In this document: one piece after another, positions 37,717 through 46,135 of the stretch
Numbering within the stretch: the first letter of the stretch is position 1
Layout: every line of letters begins with the position of its first letter
From: Streptomyces kanamyceticus
GTDB lineage: Bacteria > Actinomycetota > Actinomycetes > Streptomycetales > Streptomycetaceae
Length of the DNA stretch: 64,000 nt
Reading direction: 5' to 3'
NCBI RefSeq assembly: GCF_008704495.1
Contig: NZ_CP023699.1
Location: 9,424,001 to 9,488,000 of the forward strand
Position numbers and translations under genes: made by a program
Notes under the pieces: model-generated
Told to the model about the DNA's origin: nothing
The model's input: the letters and a program-made list of their open reading frames with translations, nothing else
Databases searched by the model: none

Positions 37717-40260
37717 TCAACTTACGACCGGCCAGCGGGAGATGCGGGAGGGCAGCCACCACAGCAGAGAGCCGACCTGGTGCACGAGGCCTGACTTCAG
37801 GAACGCTTCGATCTCCTGTTGCCGGAAATCCGACACGGGGGCGCCGTCCAGCAGTGATGCCAGTTTCCCCTTGTGCACCTTGCGCATGAGGACGCGCCGC
37901 TGCGTTCCGTGGCGCAGGTCGGTGACCTCGACGAAGCCCTTGCCGCGCCGGTAGCCGCACTTGTTCATGTGGAACGTGGCGCGCCACTGATCGAGGACGG
38001 CGTCGCCGTCGGGACCGGCCACCGAACGCGGCGGGTAGAGGTGGCTGAACAGCCGCCACTGTCCGATCTCGGTGCCGAGGTCCAGCTCCCAGTCGACGGA
38101 GAGGCCGTGCCCGGTCAACTCCCGCACATGGGTGAGCCCGCGGACCGCGTCCCGGTCACTCTCGGGGTCGCCGTGGCCGAGGAGCACGGGCCCCGGAAGG
38201 GCGACGTGCCGGGTGCCTCGCGCGACCAGGTCCGAGACGGTCCGCACAGCGGTGTCGTCGTACGGACCCTCTCCCATGTAGATGCCGTCCCTCGCGCGCG
38301 TCTCCTCGTCGCGTTCCCGCCAGCACCGGAGCGCCGTCGCCGTGCTCGTTTCCGGTACGCGGCCCACCGGGTCCTGGAGCAGCGCGGGCACCAGGGCGGG
38401 ACTGCTGTCACGGGTCACCCAGCGCATGAGGTCCTGGTTGGCGGCGAACGGTACGACGTGCACGGTCTGGCCACCGTCCTCGAAGAGCAGCCCCAGCGTG
38501 CGCCAGCGGGCGAGCACGGCCGACAGGTCCTCCGCGGCGATGTCGTGCTGGGCTTCCCGGAGCTTCTTCGCCAGCACCTCGCTCGTACACGGCTGTTCCA
38601 GGAGCCGGAAGGCGGCCATCTCCCAGGGTTCCTCGATGCTCAGCGTCCGCCAGGCGAAGCCGGGCCGGGTGTTGGTGAGGACGATGGAGTCCGTCAGGTC
38701 GCACTGGGTCAGCCGCCCTCGGGGGAACTCGTGACGCCAGGTCTCGACGGCCTTTTCCAACCGCTCCGCGTGCGCGGTGGAGATGCCTTGGTGCGCCGCG
38801 TCGAAGACATAGGCCATGTCCCGGAGTTCGGACTCCGGGAGATCGTAGATCACCGCGTAGTGAGCGGCGGGCCGCAGGTCGCCGAAGCCGAGTTCCGGGC
38901 GGTTGAAGTAGGGGCTGAAGCGTTCGATGGCTATCCGGGTCACTCCATTGGGCGGAGCGAGGTGATGGATGGCGGGGAACTGGTCGATCACCGAGTCGTA
39001 GTCGTCCTCGGTCTCGGCGGGAAAGCCGAAGAGGTAGTTCCACACGACGCCGAGGCTCACCGACTCCGCGTCCCGCAGCATGCGGACGTTCTGGCAGCCG
39101 GTCACCCCTTTGTCCATCAACTTGAGGACACGGGCGCTGAGGCTTTCGATGCCCGGCTGCACGTAGTGGATTCCCGCGGCGACGAGCGAGGCGAGCTGCT
39201 CGCGGCGCATGTTGGACTTGATCTCATAACTGATCCGCAGGTCGCATTCGGCCTCCGCGAGCCTCGGGACCACCGACCGCAGATACGTCATGTCCAGGAT
39301 GTTGTCGGCCACGGCGACGTTGAGCACCTGGTGGCGTTCGGTCATCGCGAGCAGTTCGTCGACGAACCGGTCCGGGCTCTTGCTGCGGAATTCCATGAAC
39401 GAACCGTTGAGCCCGCAGAAGGTGCAGTGATGCTTTTGACCCCACCAGCAGCCGCGTGAACTCTCCAGGACCAGATGGGGCTCGGCCATGGCCCTGGCGC
39501 GAGAGGCCGCGTGCTGCTCGAAGTAGTCCGTGTAGTCCGGGGTGACCAGTGCCGACGCGGGCAACGGGGCCGCCCGCATGGCATTGGCGTGCGAGACGCC
39601 CTCCGCATCGCGCCAGCAAAGCCCGGGAATGTCCGCGGGGTTCGACTCGTCGCGAAGGCAGGCGAGCAGCCGCGTGAACGACACCTCGCCCTCACCGCGG
39701 TTGACGTAGTCGATGAAGGGGAAGCCGCGATGGAGCGCGGCGCCCTGGGGGCCGTCACAGTTGCCGCCACCCAGCACCACACGCACTTCTGGCGCGGTCT
39801 TCTTGATGAGCCTGGCCGCGGCGAGAACGGCACTGTTCTGCGCGAAGGTCGTCGAGAAGCCGACGACGTCGGGCCGGTCGGCGAGAATGCGGCCGACCAG
39901 GGACGCGATGTATTCGGGGGCGAGCGCGTGCAGCTCTCGCCCCTTGTTGAGCATGTCTCCCGGCACCGCTCCCGCCACGAGGTCCGCGAATGCGGAGTTG
40001 CGCCACTGCGGATCGTCGTACAGCGCGGAGGAGAAGATCCACTCGCTGTAGCCGGTGAAGTAGGAGTCCCAGCAGAAGTTGTACTCCTCACGCGTGAGAC
40101 CTGCTCGCTCGGTGATCCAGTCGAGGTAGTCGAGATTGGCGTTCACGACGTCGACACGACTCTCCGGGAACTCGTCCGCGACGCGACGCTTGAGGATTCC
40201 CAGGGCCAGGGAAGGGAAGTCAATTGAGGCCCAGGGCATATTGACCAGGGTGATGTGCAC
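37717..40260 (-). CDS. B12-binding radical SAM RiPP maturase (C-methyltransferase type) fused to a DUF5825-like domain
   Basis: An 847-residue protein matching the RiPP maturation radical SAM C-methyltransferase family (rSAM_ocin_1). Domains in order: B12-binding-like Rossmann region (about 1-215; VVGFSTTFAQNSAVLAAARL, VRVVLGGGNCDG); radical SAM barrel (about 260-480) with a C271-x7-C279-x2-C282 cluster motif in RGCWWGQKHHCTFCGLNG; a winged-helix-like region (about 540-610); and a C-terminal segment (about 642-847) resembling the DUF5825 proteins usually encoded separately. The start is GTG 40260 with AAGGAG, 12 bases after the upstream radical SAM gene. Family assignment is strong, the DUF5825 assignment moderate; the reaction is inferred. 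Confidence 0.85.
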   Translation of the reverse strand: MHITLVNMPWASIDFPSLALGILKRRVADEFPESRVDVVNANLDYLDWITERAGLTREEYNFCWDSYFTGYSEWIFSSALYDDPQWRNSAFADLVAGAVPGDMLNKGRELHALAPEYIASLVGRILADRPDVVGFSTTFAQNSAVLAAARLIKKTAPEVRVVLGGGNCDGPQGAALHRGFPFIDYVNRGEGEVSFTRLLACLRDESNPADIPGLCWRDAEGVSHANAMRAAPLPASALVTPDYTDYFEQHAASRARAMAEPHLVLESSRGCWWGQKHHCTFCGLNGSFMEFRSKSPDRFVDELLAMTERHQVLNVAVADNILDMTYLRSVVPRLAEAECDLRISYEIKSNMRREQLASLVAAGIHYVQPGIESLSARVLKLMDKGVTGCQNVRMLRDAESVSLGVVWNYLFGFPAETEDDYDSVIDQFPAIHHLAPPNGVTRIAIERFSPYFNRPELGFGDLRPAAHYAVIYDLPESELRDMAYVFDAAHQGISTAHAERLEKAVETWRHEFPRGRLTQCDLTDSIVLTNTRPGFAWRTLSIEEPWEMAAFRLLEQPCTSEVLAKKLREAQHDIAAEDLSAVLARWRTLGLLFEDGGQTVHVVPFAANQDLMRWVTRDSSPALVPALLQDPVGRVPETSTATALRCWRERDEETRARDGIYMGEGPYDDTAVRTVSDLVARGTRHVALPGPVLLGHGDPESDRDAVRGLTHVRELTGHGLSVDWELDLGTEIGQWRLFSHLYPPRSVAGPDGDAVLDQWRATFHMNKCGYRRGKGFVEVTDLRHGTQRRVLMRKVHKGKLASLLDGAPVSDFRQQEIEAFLKSGLVHQVGSLLWWLPSRISRWPVVS

Positions 40261-40272
40261 CGTGTGACTCCT

Positions 40273-42222
40273 TCAGCGTGACGGACTGGTTGCCGGTAGC
40301 GGTTCGTTGCAGAGGACACCGACATCCGCGGCGGCGAGCTTGCCGAGTAGGAACCGGCCCTGCGCACTGGTCGCGATCAAGGGACCACCGGGCGCGGCGC
40401 TCCGGGTCACGTGGTTCTTCGGCAATGAGTACACCTGTTCCCGTACGGGATCGGCCAGCAAGGAGGAATCGCCGCCCGGGCCGTGCGGGGCGAACCTCGC
40501 CGGAGCGCACCGGATCCACGGATGCGGGCGCAGCGCGATGTGTTCCGCAGGGGGTTGCGCCGCGGCTTCGGCGGGCCCGGCCGCCGCAGGACCGGAGATC
40601 CGGCGCATGCCGTGCTTCAGCCGCCGCAGCATGTCGGGGCGCTCGGGTCCGCCGACGACGGTGTGCCGCCTGCCCACCCTGCCGCCCAAGTAGTTGAGTT
40701 CGCGGTTGTCGGCGAACGCATCGGACCCGTCGAGGACCACGCCGAAGGACTGCGGATCGGCCACCAGGCGGGTTTGCGGCTCGACCACCATGAGCTCGAA
40801 CGCGTCGATGGCGAACTTGTCGCGGTTGCGTTCGAGGAAGCGGAGCGATTCCTCGGACTCCTCCTCGGTCTCGTCCAGAAGGCCGCCCATGATCGAGAGA
40901 TTGACCCGTATGTCCGCCGCTGCGAGGTTGTCGAGAATGACTTGGAAGTCCCCGGCCTGAACGCCCTTGTCCAGTCTGTCGAGCAGCCGCTGTGTGACGC
41001 CTTCGTAGCCGACGGCCATTCCCTCACAGCCCAGTTCTGCCAGTTCCTGGCAGAAGCCCGGATCGAGCAGGATCGGCTCAAGGCGGTTGCGCGTATTGAA
41101 ACGCACCTGAACACCGCGCTCGCGCACCAGGCGCATGGCGCGGGCGAGCAGTCGCAGATTGGTGTTCTCATCGACAACGGTGACGAAGTCGATTCCGGTG
41201 TTTTCTACGATGTGGCATACCGCGTCCGCGAGTTGCCTGGGGGAAGCCTGCTGATACGCCCCGCGTTCGAGAGACCGATTGCCGTAGGAACAGAAGATGC
41301 AGCGTCCCCAGTAGCAGCCCACACAGGACACCATGGAGAGGACAACGGTGTCATTGAGGTAGGAGTGCACCTTCAACCCGGCGTAGTCAGGCGGGCCGAT
41401 GTCCTTGAAGCGAAGGGTTGGCAGTCGGCTCGGGCCTGCCACGCCCTCGGGGCTCAGCCATCGCATCCCCGGCACGTCGGAGCGCGGCGCGTTTCCATGG
41501 AGGTGGGCCAGCCAGCGCTCCAGGGGCTCCTCACCCGCCGTGATACAGAGAGCGTCCACGGCCCTGCGTACCGATGCCATCGATGCCAGTTCGGAGTGGC
41601 GCAGCATGACTTGCTGCCCGCCGAGGCAGATGGGCATGCCCGGGTGGCGCTGGCGGATCCATTGGGCGATCAGCAGAGCGGGCGCCAGCTGGCTGAAGAA
41701 GGCGACGGAGATGCCGACCGCCCGCGGCGCGGACTCGTCAAGAGCCTCGGTCAGCAAAGTGTGCAGATTCCCGGTCGCGAAGTCGAGGGAATCGACCCTC
41801 GATTCCGACAACCGTTCAACCGCCTGGTCGAGCGAGTCGAAGTCGTCCCACACTTGCGACAACGCCGAGTCGCGCATCATCAGTTGGGCGCTCTGCCGGG
41901 CCAGTCGCACCGCGCGTACGGGACCCAGGCGGGGCGCCGGGTTCTTCGTCAGGACGAAGTCGCGCATTTCGCCGAGATGCCGCACGGCGGCATCGGCTAC
42001 GACCGCTCGATACCAAGTGGGCAGATCTGGTGCCTCGTCCAGGGCCTGGGCCTTGCGCATGAGTGCCGGGCCGTCAAGAAGCCGGTGGACCAATTCGATG
42101 CCCAGATCGACCTGATGGGCGCTGTAGCCGAATCGTCGGACGTGACCGGCGAGATAGGGCAAACTCAGATAGGGAAAGAGAGTTGCCTCCGTTGGCGGCG
42201 GAAAGAGCAGCAAGAGATCCAT
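40273..42222 (-). CDS. B12-binding-domain radical SAM protein of the RiPP island
   Basis: A 649-residue radical SAM protein. The N-terminal region (about 1-230; LLLLFPPPTEATLFPYLSLP, GISVAFFSQLAPALLIAQWI, PICLGGQQVMLR) is a cobalamin-binding-type Rossmann fold. The cluster motif is C303-YWGR-C308-IF-C311, with an extra Cys300 just before it. The barrel continues through FVTVVDENTNLRLLARAMRL and EGMAVGYEGVTQRLLDRLDKG. The last 130 residues look like a separate, Pro/Ala-rich domain of unknown role. ATG 42222 has GGACGGA upstream. It is the first enzyme gene after the precursor, so it probably acts on that peptide. Confidence 0.85.
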   Translation of the reverse strand: MDLLLLFPPPTEATLFPYLSLPYLAGHVRRFGYSAHQVDLGIELVHRLLDGPALMRKAQALDEAPDLPTWYRAVVADAAVRHLGEMRDFVLTKNPAPRLGPVRAVRLARQSAQLMMRDSALSQVWDDFDSLDQAVERLSESRVDSLDFATGNLHTLLTEALDESAPRAVGISVAFFSQLAPALLIAQWIRQRHPGMPICLGGQQVMLRHSELASMASVRRAVDALCITAGEEPLERWLAHLHGNAPRSDVPGMRWLSPEGVAGPSRLPTLRFKDIGPPDYAGLKVHSYLNDTVVLSMVSCVGCYWGRCIFCSYGNRSLERGAYQQASPRQLADAVCHIVENTGIDFVTVVDENTNLRLLARAMRLVRERGVQVRFNTRNRLEPILLDPGFCQELAELGCEGMAVGYEGVTQRLLDRLDKGVQAGDFQVILDNLAAADIRVNLSIMGGLLDETEEESEESLRFLERNRDKFAIDAFELMVVEPQTRLVADPQSFGVVLDGSDAFADNRELNYLGGRVGRRHTVVGGPERPDMLRRLKHGMRRISGPAAAGPAEAAAQPPAEHIALRPHPWIRCAPARFAPHGPGGDSSLLADPVREQVYSLPKNHVTRSAAPGGPLIATSAQGRFLLGKLAAADVGVLCNEPLPATSPSR

Positions 42223-42261
42223 GCCATCCGTCCTGATCCGGACAGTGCGACCGAGAACCGA

Positions 42262-42326
42262 AGGAGCTCACAAGCGGGCGCCGCTCCGACCTCGCGGCCT
42301 TCAGGCGGCAGATCTTGTGAGCTCCT
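42262..42326 (-). terminator. attenuator-type stem-loop between precursor and radical SAM genes
   Basis: Arms AGGAGCTCACAAG (42262-42274) and CTTGTGAGCTCCT (42314-42326) are a perfect 13-bp inverted repeat with a 39-base loop. It lies 24 bases after the precursor stop and 40 bases before the radical SAM start. No T-run follows. Partial termination or RNA protection here would give more precursor than enzyme, as in many RiPP clusters. Confidence 0.65.
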
Positions 42327-42350
42327 CATGCAGCGATTCAGCCGGGCCGA

Positions 42351-42500
42351 TCAGCCCGCCGGTATCTCCGAGGAGCGGTCTGCATTCTTGGCGATGTAGT
42401 TGTAGGCCGTGGACGAACCGCTGACTTGCAGTTCGTCCATCTCGAGTACCTCAAGTTCGCCGAGGTCGCTGTCGACTTCGGTGCTCATCTGGATGTCCAT
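42351..42500 (-). CDS. RiPP precursor peptide (49 residues)
   Basis: A short gene directly upstream of two B12-type radical SAM genes. The leader, residues 1-28 (MDIQMSTEVDSDLGELEVLE, then MDELQVSG), is strongly acidic and has the ELxVSG ending seen before RiPP cleavage sites. The putative core, residues 29-49 (SSTAYNYIAKNADR, then SSEIPAG), has no Cys or Trp but two Tyr, two Asn and several Ser/Thr. GGAGG four bases upstream of ATG 42500 fixes the start. No Cys means no lanthionine or sactionine; C-methylation or Tyr-based cross-linking is conceivable. The cleavage point is inferred. Confidence 0.75.
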   Translation of the reverse strand: MDIQMSTEVDSDLGELEVLEMDELQVSGSSTAYNYIAKNADRSSEIPAG

Positions 42501-42899
42501 CGAACCTCCATGTGTGAGTGGAACATGAAACTGGAGTGCATTTCTGGGACTCCGGTTCTCGAACAGACTCGCTGTGACGTTTCCTCATGGTCAAGGGCGC
42601 CATTGAGCCATGATCGGCTGGACGGTGCGCCGCCGCCGTCGCCCCGGCCTCGTCGTAGCCTCGTCCTGACCTCGGGCTGACCTCGGACGACCGGATGTAC
42701 GCCGCGACGAGCAGGGCGCCGCCCCCCTCCGGACCCGTGTCCGGATGTCACCGACCCACCCTCCCCGTTGAGCGGTTCAGGGTTCACCGTTTATCGGATT
42801 GGTAAAGAACCCCCGCCACATCTGTCGCAGGGAACCTAGCGGCGCGAGGATCCCTCGTACTGATCGAATCTGCTCGAATCGATGTGCGGGAGGCCCCAC
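42501..42899. other. intergenic region between RiPP precursor and tripeptidyl aminopeptidase gene
   Basis: It holds the divergent promoters. A short plus-strand frame (42426-42680) and a minus-strand frame (42485-42787) are not credible genes. The sequence near 42790-42810 (TTTATCGGATTGGTAAAG) is AT-rich and may be the aminopeptidase promoter. Confidence 0.4.
42565..42594 (-). promoter_or_regulatory. candidate promoter of the RiPP operon
   Basis: On the minus strand TTGACC (42589-42594), an 18-base spacer and GAGTCT (42565-42570) would start transcription about 57 bases before the precursor ATG. The -10 box is a poor match. Confidence 0.35.
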
Positions 42900-44501
42900 T
42901 TGCGACGGACCCCAGGAAACAGACGGACCGCGGTGCTCGGCACCGCGGGCACCCTGGTCACGGCCACGCTGATCGCGGGCGCCATGGCCGCGCCCTCGGC
43001 GAACGCCGACGCGGGTGCCCGCTCCGGGAAGGACCGCGAGGCGCGCGGTGTCGCGCTCGCCGCGCAGCGCGCAGCGAAGGCCGGCGTCGACTGGCGGGAC
43101 TGCCCCGCCGACTGGGGCCTGGAGAAGCCGATCCAGTGCGGCTGGGTCTCCGTGCCGCTCGACTACGCGAAGCCCAACGGCAAGAAGATCAAGATAGCCG
43201 TCGACCGCATCGGCAACACCGGTTCCGAGAAGGAGCGTCAGGGCGCCCTCGTCTACAACCCAGGCGGCCCCGGCGGCTCCGGCATGCGCTTCCCGACGCG
43301 CGTGACCAAGAAGAACCCGGTCTGGGCCAAGACCGCCAAGGCGTACGACTTCGTCGGGTTCGACCCGCGCGGCGTCGGCCACTCCACGCCGATCTCCTGC
43401 GTCGACCCGCAGGAGTACGTGAAGGCGCCCAAGGCCGACCCGGTGCCCGACTCCGAGGCCGACAAGCGCGCCCAGCGCAAGCTCGCCGCCGAGTACGCGG
43501 ACGGCTGCGCCGAGCGCAGCGGCTGGATGCTCCCGCACATGACCACGCCGAACACGGCGCGCGACCTCGACGTGGTCCGCGCCGCCCTCGGCGAGAAGAA
43601 GCTCAACTACCTGGGCGTGTCCTACGGCACCTACCTGGGCGCCGTCTACGGCACGCTCTTCCCCGCCCACGTCCGCCGCATGGTCGTGGACAGCGTGGTC
43701 GACCCCTCCCGCGAGAAGATCTGGTACCAGGCCAACCTGGACCAGGACGTCGCCTTCGAGGGCCGCTGGAAGGACTGGACCGCGTGGGTCGCCAAGAACG
43801 ACGCCACCTTCCACATCGGTGACACCCAGGCCAAGGTGCAGCAGCAGTGGGAGAAGCTGCGCGCCACCGCCAAGAAGAACCCGATCGGCGGTGTCGTCGG
43901 CCCCGCCGAGCTGACCGCCTTCTTCCAGGGCGCGCCCTACTACGACTCGTCGTGGGTGCCGGTCGCCGAGACCTGGAGCAAGTACCTCGCCGGGGACACC
44001 AAGGCGCTCGTCGACGAGGCGGGCCCCGACATGTCCGACACCGCGGGCAACATCTCCGACGAGAACGGCAACGCTGTCTACACCGCGGTGGAGTGCGCCG
44101 ACGCCAAGTGGCCGACCAGCTGGCGCAAGTGGGACCGGGACAACACCCGCCTGCACAAGGACTATCCGTTCCTGACCTGGTCCAACGCGTGGATGAACCT
44201 GCCGTGCGCCACCTGGCCGACCAAGCAGCAGACCCCGCTGAAGGTCAAGACCGGCAAGGGCCTGCCCGCCGTGCTCATCGTGCAGTCCCAGCGTGACGCG
44301 GCCACCCCGTACCAGGGCGCCGTCGAGCTGCACAAGCGCTTCAAGGGCTCCCGCCTGATCACCGAGAAGGACGCGGGCTCCCACGGAGTCACCGGCCTGA
44401 CCAACCCGTGCATCAACGACCGGGTGGACGGCTACCTGCTCGACGGGAAGACGGACGCCAAGGACGTGACGTGCGCACCGCACGCCACGCCCAAGCCGTA
44501 A
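42900..44501 (+). CDS. tap: secreted tripeptidyl aminopeptidase (alpha/beta hydrolase)
   Basis: A 533-residue exported serine peptidase. The start is TTG 42900, six bases after GGGAGG; an ATG at 42882 has no ribosome site. Residues 1-37 are a signal peptide (MRRTPGNRRTAVLGTAGTLV ... ending PSANADAG). The oxyanion segment is YNPGGPGGSGM, nucleophile GVSYGTYLG, Asp in VQSQRDAATP and His in DAGSHGVTG, matching the Streptomyces Tap/SlpD family that removes tripeptides from secreted protein N-termini. Its place beside the RiPP island is probably coincidental, but an extracellular trimming role cannot be excluded. Confidence 0.9.
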   Translation: MRRTPGNRRTAVLGTAGTLVTATLIAGAMAAPSANADAGARSGKDREARGVALAAQRAAKAGVDWRDCPADWGLEKPIQCGWVSVPLDYAKPNGKKIKIAVDRIGNTGSEKERQGALVYNPGGPGGSGMRFPTRVTKKNPVWAKTAKAYDFVGFDPRGVGHSTPISCVDPQEYVKAPKADPVPDSEADKRAQRKLAAEYADGCAERSGWMLPHMTTPNTARDLDVVRAALGEKKLNYLGVSYGTYLGAVYGTLFPAHVRRMVVDSVVDPSREKIWYQANLDQDVAFEGRWKDWTAWVAKNDATFHIGDTQAKVQQQWEKLRATAKKNPIGGVVGPAELTAFFQGAPYYDSSWVPVAETWSKYLAGDTKALVDEAGPDMSDTAGNISDENGNAVYTAVECADAKWPTSWRKWDRDNTRLHKDYPFLTWSNAWMNLPCATWPTKQQTPLKVKTGKGLPAVLIVQSQRDAATPYQGAVELHKRFKGSRLITEKDAGSHGVTGLTNPCINDRVDGYLLDGKTDAKDVTCAPHATPKP

Positions 44502-44533
44502 CACCCCGCGTCTGACGGGTTCCTGCGTGGTTC

Positions 44534-45022
44534 CTACTGGGAGATCGCCTCGGTCCTAGGCCCGGCGATCTCCCGGTAGTCCGCCGTCCGCAGCGCCAGC
44601 GAACGGTCGAGCCGCGCGGCGTTGAAGAAGATCTCCTCGTGCTCCAACAGCGCCGGATCCACGACGAGTTCGAGCTCGGGGTCGAAGGAGAACGGCAGGA
44701 TGGTGCCGCTCACGCTGCCCGAGAGCCGCTCCGCCACCTCCTGCGTCGCGAAGCCCGCGTACGTACCGCCGAGCAGCGCCTTGAGCGCGTTGAGGTCGAC
44801 GCGCCGGTCGCCGGGCACCACGGCCAGGACGTACCGCTTCGTCTTCTTGCCGATCTTCACCATCACCACGATGCACTTGGCGGCCTGCTCCAGCGTGTTG
44901 CCGCGCAGCGCGCTCACCGCCTCCGTGGCGCCCTCGGCCTCGTGCTCGATGACGCGGTACGTGGCACCCCGCTCATCGAGCAGTCCCACCAGCTTCGTGT
45001 ACTGGGCGTGCTGCTCGCTCAC
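44534..45022 (-). CDS. YbaK/EbsC-family aminoacyl-tRNA deacylase
   Basis: A 162-residue editing-domain protein (YRVIEHEAEGATEAVSALRG, AAKCIVVMVKI, GGTYAGFATQEVAERLSG, SGTILPFSFDP). It resembles YbaK/ProX-type enzymes that hydrolyse mischarged tRNA. GTG 45022 abuts the stop codon of the upstream epimerase-like gene (TAA-GTG), so the two are coupled. Confidence 0.85.
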   Translation of the reverse strand: MSEQHAQYTKLVGLLDERGATYRVIEHEAEGATEAVSALRGNTLEQAAKCIVVMVKIGKKTKRYVLAVVPGDRRVDLNALKALLGGTYAGFATQEVAERLSGSVSGTILPFSFDPELELVVDPALLEHEEIFFNAARLDRSLALRTADYREIAGPRTEAISQ

Positions 45023-46054
45023 TTACTTCTCCCGCCGTGCCAACCAGGCGTCTTCCGCCGAGTAGTTGAAGAGATCATAGTTCGCGGCCATCTTGGGGAA
45101 CGCCTCGCGCCAGTCGCGCTCGCGGAGGTGATCGACGAGCCAACGGACCGTCTCCTCAAGGGATTCGGCGTACGTCGTGACGGGCCTGTACCCCAACTCC
45201 CGCTCCGCGGCCGCCATGTCGTACACCACCGGGTGCGCGGCTGACCACATCGTGAGGCCGACGCCGGGCTCCGGCGGCCCGCCCTCCACCAGTACCGTCT
45301 CGGTCTCGACCCCCATCACCGCGTCCACCGAGGCCCCGATGTCGGCCACGGTCGGCGCCTCGGGGTCGCCCGCGTTGAGCACCCGGGAGCCGGGCCGGGC
45401 CGCGGCGAGCCGCACGAGCTCGGCCAGCGTGCGCACCCCCACCGGGTGGAACCGGCTGCGGCCGCCGTGGGCGAGCACCCGGGTGCGCCTGCCGTCGAGG
45501 TTGCGCTGCACGAAGTACAGCTCGCGGGGCCCCCGGCAGTACGGCCCGTGGATCGCCCCGGCCCGCAGCAGCGTCACCGGCAGCCGGTCGCCCAGCGCGA
45601 GCAGTCCCCGCTCCAGCGCTATCTTCCGGGTGCCGTACGTGGAGTCGCCCGGCGCCACGGTGGGTTGGTTCTCGGGGATCGGCACCGGGTACCGGGGAAA
45701 GCCGTCAGGATCGTCCTGGGTGTCGAAGCTCCGGCCCTGTGCGTCCGCGTAGACGGCACCGCTGGAGAGCACCACGGCGGACCCGATCCGATCGGTGAGC
45801 GCGGCGTACTGCCGGGCGTGCGCCGCCGTGAACGCCACCATGTCGACCACGAGGTCCACGCCGTCGCCGAGCACCCCGGCGAGCTCCGCATCGACCTCCC
45901 GGTCGAGCCTGACCGCCTGTACGTCACCTGACCACCGCTCGTCGCGCCCGCCGCCCCGCGACGCCGCCGTCACCGTCCAGCCGTCCTCGACGAGGGCCCG
46001 CACCGTCGCGCGCCCGGTCTGTCCCGTCGCGCCGATCACCACCGCGTTCTTCAT
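45023..46054 (-). CDS. NAD-dependent epimerase/dehydratase-like SDR
   Basis: A 343-residue extended short-chain dehydrogenase. The NAD(P) loop is VVIGATGQTGRATV, the active-site tyrosine region is STYGTRKIALERGL (YxxxK), and HPTGV-like HPVGVRTLAELVRLAAARPG follows. Substrate is unknown; this branch includes nucleoside-sugar reductases. First gene of the pair with the deacylase. Confidence 0.83.
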   Translation of the reverse strand: MKNAVVIGATGQTGRATVRALVEDGWTVTAASRGGGRDERWSGDVQAVRLDREVDAELAGVLGDGVDLVVDMVAFTAAHARQYAALTDRIGSAVVLSSGAVYADAQGRSFDTQDDPDGFPRYPVPIPENQPTVAPGDSTYGTRKIALERGLLALGDRLPVTLLRAGAIHGPYCRGPRELYFVQRNLDGRRTRVLAHGGRSRFHPVGVRTLAELVRLAAARPGSRVLNAGDPEAPTVADIGASVDAVMGVETETVLVEGGPPEPGVGLTMWSAAHPVVYDMAAAERELGYRPVTTYAESLEETVRWLVDHLRERDWREAFPKMAANYDLFNYSAEDAWLARREK

Positions 46055-46135
46055 GATCGGACCGTACGCCCGAGTCGCGGGCCGAGGAGGGCCGCTCTGC
46101 TCTCAGCAGAGCTGAGCAGACCAGAGCGGAACGGC

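Noticed and set aside
42485..42787. A 100-residue alternative peptide overlapping the RiPP precursor start
   Set aside because: It has no ribosome site, a composition unlike a leader peptide, and conflicts with the precursor frame.
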